Shown here piece by piece: positions 57,830-64,000 of a stretch of 64,000 nt of DNA. This stretch comes from Malaya genurostris (Eukaryota; Arthropoda; Insecta; Diptera; Culicidae): the NCBI RefSeq assembly GCF_030247185.1, contig NC_080572.1, positions 33,464,971 through 33,528,970 of the forward strand, written 5' to 3'. A program made the translations under genes and the position numbers. The stretch's first letter is position 1, and every line of letters begins with the position of its first letter. The notes under the pieces were generated by a model. That model was not told the origin of the DNA. It made no database searches and worked only from the letters and a program-made list of their open reading frames with translations.

Positions 57830-57975
57830 TGTTGATCGTTGAGCGCTTGTTGAACGACATTCGGCACGAAATATTCGCTCGTGTTGGCCTCCCGTTGAAC
57901 GATTGATTGGACGTTCATTGTACCAATGATCCAACATATTGGACCAACGAAGGAACACCGTTGAACGTATTTTTC
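57830..57975. repeat. Dispersed repeat with TTGAACGA motifs, copy 1
   Basis: 57878-57962 is directly repeated at about 60316-60400 (GTGTTGGCCTC, GTTGAACGATTGATTGGAC, TATTGGACCAA, ACCGTTGAAC). The adjacent TTGTTG-TCGTTGAGCG block recurs twice near 58770-58830. Probably fragments of one element, around and partly inside which the piggyBac-type MITE inserted. Confidence 0.65.
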
Positions 57976-58040
57976 TAAGAGGGTACTTTGCTCGACGGTT
58001 ATAATCTCAACTTTCTGCGGCAATTCAACCACATCGTTAA

Positions 58041-58688
58041 CCGTTGTGCACTCGAAAAAAAAAACACCTTTAACCACCCGAATGGGTACCCGGGTACCCA
58101 TTTTTTTAAATCGCTGTAAGTTGAGCATTTTTCAACCGATTGAAGTAATTTTAGCACTGTTGGATTCAGGAACTTAAGCTCTTTGGGACTACCCTTTAGA
58201 TGACGTCATTTTTCTACAAAAGGTTCATTTTGGTACGGCCTTTCTCAAATAGCTGGTTTGGAAAAGTTTCAAATTAGTAAATGACATTTATGGTGGAAAA
58301 CACAAGTGTCGGAACATTCTACGGAAATCCGGATTAACGGGAACCAGAAGAACCTACTACAGCAATATACACGGCCATCGAAAAGTGGATAAATTTCTGA
58401 ATTTACCCGTACTGAAAAAATTCAAATCGGATGGAATTTGCCTTAGTTACAAGCATTTTTATTTGTGGGTACCCGGGTACCCATTCGGGTGTTTACGTAA
58501 TAAAAAAAATTTGAGCCCCCCCATTCGACCCCCCTTACTGTAAAATGAAAAGTCAAAGCATGAGAAGTTATGGTCCAACTAGTTCTTGGAATTGACCGAA
58601 TTGCAGAATCTTAGTTTAAACCTAACTCAGAAATTTCTTATTTTGAAATTCGAAAAGGTACCCGGGTACCCATTCGAGTGCATAAGGG
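58041..58688. mobile_element. piggyBac-type MITE (TTAA target duplication)
   Basis: TTAA lies at both borders (58037-58040 and 58689-58692). Ends are inverted, 14 of 16 matching: CCGTTGTGCACTCGAA and, inwards from the right, CCCTTATGCACTCGAA. The sub-terminal palindromic block GGGTACCCGGGTACCC is present at both ends and again, inverted relative to the left, near 58467. TTAA plus CCCT-like ends is the piggyBac pattern. No transposase ORF. Confidence 0.8.
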
Positions 58689-58692
58689 TTAA

Positions 58693-60315
58693 CGATAATG
58701 GCCGAATGCTCGACCTCTGCTTCTCCAGTAAAACCGATATCGCACCCTTCTCAGCGGGTGGTTTTATTTTGTTGGTCGTTGAGCGCCCCTCTCAGCAGGC
58801 GGTTCTATTTTGTTGGTCGTTGAGCATTTATTGAACGACATACTGCACGAAATAATCGTTCAACGGCTGGAACTGTTTGTTGTTGTTTTTTATCTCACAA
58901 AAATAGTGTGAAATGTAGGTGTTACCTTCTTATAGAAAGAAGATTTGTTGTTATTCTACGTGAAGTAGAAGTATTGTACAGGTATGTAGTGTTAGTTTAA
59001 AAAAAAAGGCGGGTGGGTAATGTCAGAGACATAACTGGATGTCGTGAATACGAAAACAAATGAAATGTTCCTTAACACTTCCGAATATCAATTAGTTGAT
59101 TCATTGTTTGAATTATGCAAGCATTCCCCTTTTCCACATTTTACGCAAAAACAAAGAAGGTTTTACTTGATCAAGATTACTGTGAATTTCACACAGCGAA
59201 AAGTGCAAAAATCTAACCAAACTGTTCTAGATTTACACTAAACTGAGGATATTTCCTTTCGATTTACGAACAACAAATCCTAATAGTTCTTTAGAAAACT
59301 TTTGAGCCATTAGAACTGCTGATTTTGTGTAATGCTCTCCACCATTGTTTTTTCATCACTGCAAATGACTGGCAGCTGTGACGTAATCGCTCTTGTCGGA
59401 AACGAAACTAGCTTTGCGAACGACACAAAATACATCTTCTTGCAGTGGCGATAGAATCCAAACTAATCCAATTTTTGTTGAGAGGCTTGTTGTTACCTGA
59501 TTTCGTTCGTAGCCTTTTCACTAATGGGCGGTCCTAACGGCTATAAAAATAGCCGCATACAGAATTTTAATGTCGATTGTTTCATTTCGGATTTGCATAA
59601 TTTATTGAAAGAAACTATCAATATGCTGTAGGAATTTGTTTCTAGCATTCAGAAGGACCAAATTTAGGAACTCGCTGCGATATTCACCACTTTTCGGAAC
59701 ATTTTTCTCGAACGATTTGTTGTAGAGCAGCAGATATTTTGTTCTCTTCCTCAGAACGCGTTCTGTAGTGTACTATTGAAATACTTCAATGCTTTGCTAT
59801 ACACGTTTAAGTTGAAAAATTTCGATTATATTGGTAGTTAGATTATATAAATCCTTTCACAGATCACTGAGCTATGAGCTTTAAAAATACGAGCAAGGCA
59901 AACGCGCCTTATGGATTATCCCCTTTGATACTCGTTTATACCAAACATTTCAGAAAAGTTTAATTTTGAATTATTTGAGATTATGTCACAAAACTTAAAG
60001 TTTTATCATAAAATTGTGATCATATTTCCGATGGCATGTAGCAAAATTTTTTTGATTCGTTAGATACAACAATAGATATTCACGATCAAAAACTTATCAC
60101 TCTCTCAGACGGTAAATTTTGAAAAGGCACCCCATAGTAAAGTAAGTCGTATTCACGACAAAAAAGTGGAAAAAACTTCGGAAATTGTCCAACGGAGCTG
60201 CAACTCCTCATATTAAAATGGCTCAACAATGGACCTCTGTCTTCCGGGTTTGTTGAACGAAAAAAATGGCTTTCGGTTTAACGGTCTGTTTCAAAATCGG
60301 CAAACGAAGGTTCCG
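58693..60315. other. Repeat remnants, no recognised gene
   Basis: 58740-58870 has duplicated GTTGGTCGTTGAGC blocks. 59550-59568 holds a short perfect inverted repeat, CGGCTATAAAAATAGCCG. The rest is AT-rich without motifs. Confidence 0.5.
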
Positions 60316-60400
60316 TGTTGGCCTCTCGTTGAACGATTGATTGGACTTTCATTGGACCAATGATTCAACGTATTGGACCAATGAAGGACCACCGTTGAAC
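60316..60400. repeat. Dispersed repeat with TTGAACGA motifs, copy 2
   Basis: An 85-bp direct repeat of 57878-57962 with a few substitutions. Confidence 0.8.
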
Positions 60401-62290
60401 CGACGACACGACCTGCCACTCGACTATTAAAACTGTATCGCAAATTTAACTACCCCTCAGTAACTGGTAATGTCAAAACGAAATCGCTTGAAAAAATGTT
60501 GGAACTGGCAACACAAGTTGGTAAATTATTGATTTTGAATAACAGTTACCAGTAGCCTTGGTAACTACATAAGGAATGTAAACAAAAACAAGAGATTCTC
60601 ACTTAAAACGAAACCACTGAGTGTAGTTGGCCCGCTGGCAGGTATTAAATTTATTATTTCAGAGACTTTTGAGTCATTTTGGCTTATTTTTTTTTTAATT
60701 TGTATCTTTTTTTAATGTACTGGAACAATTTCGTCGCTGCCACAGAGAGGAAGGCTTTCATCATTTCATATTCATAGCTAGAAAGTTGTATTGTCGGGTG
60801 GTAGTGAATGATTTGCCTATGGGTAAATTTACAGCGCGCAACTGTGTTTGGAACTCGAAATAATGCGAATTAGGAACATAAAAAAATTGTTTTATGCAAC
60901 TATCGTAAATAATGTTTTTAATTGAATAAAGTTTACTCGTAGAAAAAGGACATACAAACGAAAATAAAAATAACATGATATTGAAAGAATCGGTTGTCTT
61001 TTTCTGACAAAATCAAAATGAAAATAATTATTTAAAAGCAAAAGTTATTAAAGCATGAAATAAAAATACATATATTTTGAAAATAATTCAAGAATATCTT
61101 AATTTTTTTTATTACCACTAGCGTTTTTGAGAAGTCGAAAGTGTTTCTCACTGCAATTTATTGTTAATTTCGTTTGGTATTCCGTGGACATGTCTTACGA
61201 TCGTTTTTCAGAAATGAAGTGAACAATCAACTAAATTATGTATATCTGGCTTAAATTAACATTACTGTTCGTAGGAAACGAATAGAAAGATACTGGATCT
61301 TCTTCACGACTGAAACACCCAGCAACGCAACAATGTCTTCCCATTATCGAAAATGTTTTCCTGACCTATCAAAACTAATCATTGCATGCTGCCACTGTAA
61401 TTCTCTATGACTAACAAAATTCATATTTAAAAATGAAAGAAATGATCCGTAAAAACATGGTAACTATCACATAGCAACTATTCAACAAACTGGAAGATTA
61501 CGCTACAAAAAGAATCATGAATATTCGGACTTCTGTGTATAATATCACAAGATCATTGTATAATTTAGAAAATATAAATATATTTTCTACATAGATACGG
61601 TAATTACGATATACGATCAAATCCTACGTAGTAATTATTAATTGTATATAATAACAAAAACAGTGGAAGTAATCATCTTGAAACCGCTTTAGTTTCCGTG
61701 CAAAATGTCGCATTTCCTCACTCTGGCTGGTTTGGTAACCGTGGAACTGCAGGATAATGACTTGTTAAACTGCTCTATTTGTTTGCCCATGTCCAGAAGC
61801 ATTTTCGAAGTCGGCGAAAGAATGTTAACTGCAAATAGAAAATTTTTATTTAATAATAAAACTCAAGCACTCACCTGCACTCAGCTTCATCATAATTTGC
61901 ATCGATGATGATTAAAATTATTTAGTTGCTCTCCGGAATTCATTAAATAACCGGAAAAGACACAAAAATAAAATCGGTGGAATTATTCCACAACAATTTC
62001 AAACTGTTTGTTTATTTATTCTGGTGCTCCTTGGTAACTAGTTCATAGCAACCTAAACAGTGTTGCTCGAAAAGTTAGTTTTTGTCATTTTCAAGGGGTT
62101 GCTATATTTATGGTAACTGGTGGTAAATCGCTCACGAACACTTTTTATTCCGATTTTTCTTCGGAGTGTCTGGTCGTGTCGTCGGTTGAACGTTTTTTGC
62201 CTTTCTCATATAGAAAGGATATGCAATCACTTGAAAAACCGACCAGTGAAAATTGTCATATACCATTCGACTCAGTTCATCGAGCTGAGC
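60401..62290. other. No recognised gene
   Basis: AT-rich, only shadow ORFs. GGTAACTGGT/ACCAGTTACC-like motifs are scattered (near 60460, 60540, 62030 and 62110). 62199-62260 is the GCCTTTCTCATATAGAAAGG repeat terminus that leads into the next array. Confidence 0.45.
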
Positions 62291-62292
62291 AA

Positions 62293-62294
<2 letters not shown>

Positions 62295-62356
<62 letters not shown>

Positions 62357-62363
62357 TATGTGT
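62295..62363. repeat. (GT)n microsatellite
   Basis: About 30 GT units with a few TATG interruptions, located between the repeat terminus and the tandem units. Confidence 0.95.
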
Positions 62364-62379
62364 CAAATAATCTCACTAG

Positions 62380-63262
62380 GTTTTCTCGGAGATGGCTGAA
62401 CCGATTTTGACAAACTAGGATTCAAATGAAAGGTCTCGTGGTCCCATACGGAATTCCTGAATTTCATCTGGATTCGACTTCCGGTTCCGGAATTATAGGG
62501 TAAAGTGTGTTCAATATTGTACACCGTCACTTAAACCGGCGAAACAAAAAACGTGAAAATTTTTCTAAACTGGTCTCAAAACTACACAAATTGATAGTCA
62601 TTATCAGTAGGCAACTAAACAAACCAATTCCGGATATCCTGGTTCCCGGTATCCGGTTCCGGAAGTACCGGAAATAGTGGTCATATATATATCAAAATGG
62701 ATCTCACTCACTTTTCTCAGCGTTGGTTTGACCGATTTCCACAAAATTAGATTCAAATGAAAGGTCTTTCGGTCCCATAAGGAATTCCGGAATTTCATCC
62801 GGATCCGAGTTCCGGTTCCGGAATTATAGGGTAAAGTGTGTTCAATATAGTACACCGTCACTTAAACCGGCGAAACAAAAAACGTGAAAATTTTTCTAAA
62901 CTCTTCTCAAAACTACACAAATCGATAGTCATTATCAGTAGGCAACTAAACAAACCGATTCCAGCTAACCTGGTTCCCGGTATCCGGTTCCGGAAGTAAC
63001 GGAAATAGTGGTTATATATACCAAAATGGATCTCACTCACTTTTCTCAGCGATGGTTTGACCGATTTCCACAAACTTAGATTCAAATGAAAGGTCTTCCG
63101 GTCCCATACGGAATTCCTGAATTTCATCCGGATCCGACTTCTGGTTCCGGAATTATAGGGTATAGTGTTTTCAATATTGTACACCGTCACTTAAACCGGC
63201 GAAACAAAAAACGTAAAAAAATTTCTAAACTGGTCTCAAAACTACACAAATCGATAGTCATT
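62380..63262. repeat. Dispersed repeat, tandem units of about 330 bp
   Basis: CCGATTT cores at 62401, 62732 and 63061 give periods of 331 and 329 bp. Units share CCGGTTCCGGAATTATAGGG, CACCGTCACTTAAACCGGCG and GGTTCCCGGTATCCGGTTCC. They are much better preserved than at 1-3110, so this array is young. It is cut at about 63262 by a LINE fragment. Confidence 0.9.
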
Positions 63263-63982
63263 ATCAGTAGGCAACTGAAAACGTTGCCCAAAGACCATTA
63301 CTTCATTGTCACGGACAGTCTAAGCTCAATAGAAGCTCTCCGGGCAATGAAGCCAGGAAAGTATCCCCCATATTTCCTGGGGAAAATACGGGAACACTTG
63401 CGAACTTTATCTGAACGGTCTTATTCAATATCGTTAGTCTGGGTCCCTTCACATTGTTCCATTCCGGGAAATGAAAAGGCAGACTCATTGGCTAAAGTGG
63501 GCGCATTAGAAGGTGATATTTATGAAAGACCAATCTGCTTCAATGAATTTTTCAGTATTTCTCGTCGAAGAGCACTTGAAAGTTGGCAAACTTCATGGAG
63601 TAATGACGAACTGGGACGATGGCTACATTCCATTATCCCTAGGGTATCGACGAAACCTTGGTTCAGGAGGATGAACGTGAGTCGCGATTTCATTCGTGTT
63701 ATGTCTCGGCTCATGTCTAATCACTACACATTCAACGCACATCTTCGGCGTATTGGGGTCATGGAGAGCGGTCTCTGCACCTGTGGCAACGGTTATCAGG
63801 ACATCGAGCATGTCGTATGGTCATGTGTGGGGTATTGTGACGCCAGGTCTGTTTTAAAGGACTCCCTCAGGGCCCGAGGTAGACCACCTGATGTTCCGGT
63901 TCGAGATGTGTTGGCGAGTCGGGATATATCATATATGTTACTCATATATAAATTCCTTAAACACATTAATATACAAGTGTAA
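63263..63982 (+). pseudogene. I-superfamily LINE ORF2 C-terminal fragment
   Basis: A 5'-truncated copy starting inside RNase H: HYFIVTDSLSSIEALRAM, SLVWVPSHCSIPGNEKADS, then the C-terminal region (RDFIRVMSRLMSNHYTFNAH) and Cys/His motif CTCGNGYQDIEHVVWSC, ending at a natural stop at 63982. It is clearly homologous to copy B but diverged enough to be another family. The frame is open throughout. The 5' junction falls inside the tandem repeat just after GGCAACT. The 3' UTR runs off the window. Confidence 0.88.
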
Positions 63983-64000
63983 TCTGCGTTAGTTACCCCT

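Noticed and set aside
1..64000. CRISPR arrays, bacterial operons, riboswitches
   Set aside because: Intron-containing gene, LINE/SINE/MITE content and microsatellites show a eukaryotic genome; no spaced identical repeats of CRISPR type.

Overview
This window looks like nuclear DNA of a culicid (mosquito) genome. It is AT-rich and intron-containing, and it is dominated by decayed transposable elements of types typical of mosquitoes: I-superfamily LINEs with RNase H, a CR1 LINE whose ORF1 carries a PHD finger, RTE fragments, mariner/Tc1 fossils, many MITEs, and an interspersed or tandem non-coding repeat that turns up across the window. I see one convincing host gene, the Slmap orthologue, with nine coding exons at about 48.8-52.5 kb on the + strand. 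The genus cannot be fixed from the sequence alone.

Layout. 0-3.1 kb: array of the dispersed repeat, split by a TIR element with TTA target duplications (540-1653). 3.4-3.6 kb: tRNA-Val-like SINE. 3.7-6.1 kb: candidate long-inverted-repeat element holding a 312-bp hAT-type MITE. 6.2-8.6 kb: nothing recognised. 8.7-11.5 kb: repeat units, then a broken RNase H-bearing LINE. 12.6-23.9 kb: a nest in which an old + strand I-type LINE (copy A) was hit by an RTE fragment, by a full-length minus-strand member of its own family (copy B, both ORFs open) and by an ORF1-only retroelement (copy C). 24.8-25.8 kb: second ORF1-only element. 26.1 kb: short fragment of family R. 28.9-35.0 kb: a non-coding, internally duplicated retroelement (family R) with a 4.4-kb CR1 LINE inside it. 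35.5-36.3 kb: dead mariner. 38.2 kb: TA-flanked MITE built on a minisatellite. 39.2-39.8 kb: dead Tc1/mariner-superfamily transposase. 41.9-43.9 kb: third ORF1-only element, split by a 1.35-kb almost perfect palindromic hAT-type element. 45.4-46.9 kb: dead RTE 5' part. 48.8-52.5 kb: Slmap. 55.1-56.7 kb: second family R copy, inverted relative to the first and lacking the CR1 insertion. 57-60.4 kb: second minisatellite MITE, SINE tail, piggyBac-type MITE and dispersed repeats. 62.3-63.3 kb: GT microsatellite and three tandem repeat units of about 330 bp. 63.26-63.98 kb: 3' end of another I-type LINE.

How the parts relate. Slmap is the only gene likely to act for the host: a tail-anchored FHA and coiled-coil protein whose family acts in STRIPAK and Hippo control. 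Almost everything else is a layered insertion record. Target-site duplications were found by eye for most insertions, so their order can be read directly. The two family R copies lie in opposite orientation on either side of Slmap. The most unusual items are the ORF1-only retroelement family, the duplicated family R elements with 21-24-bp target duplications, the giant hAT palindrome, and the same-family head-to-head LINE nest.
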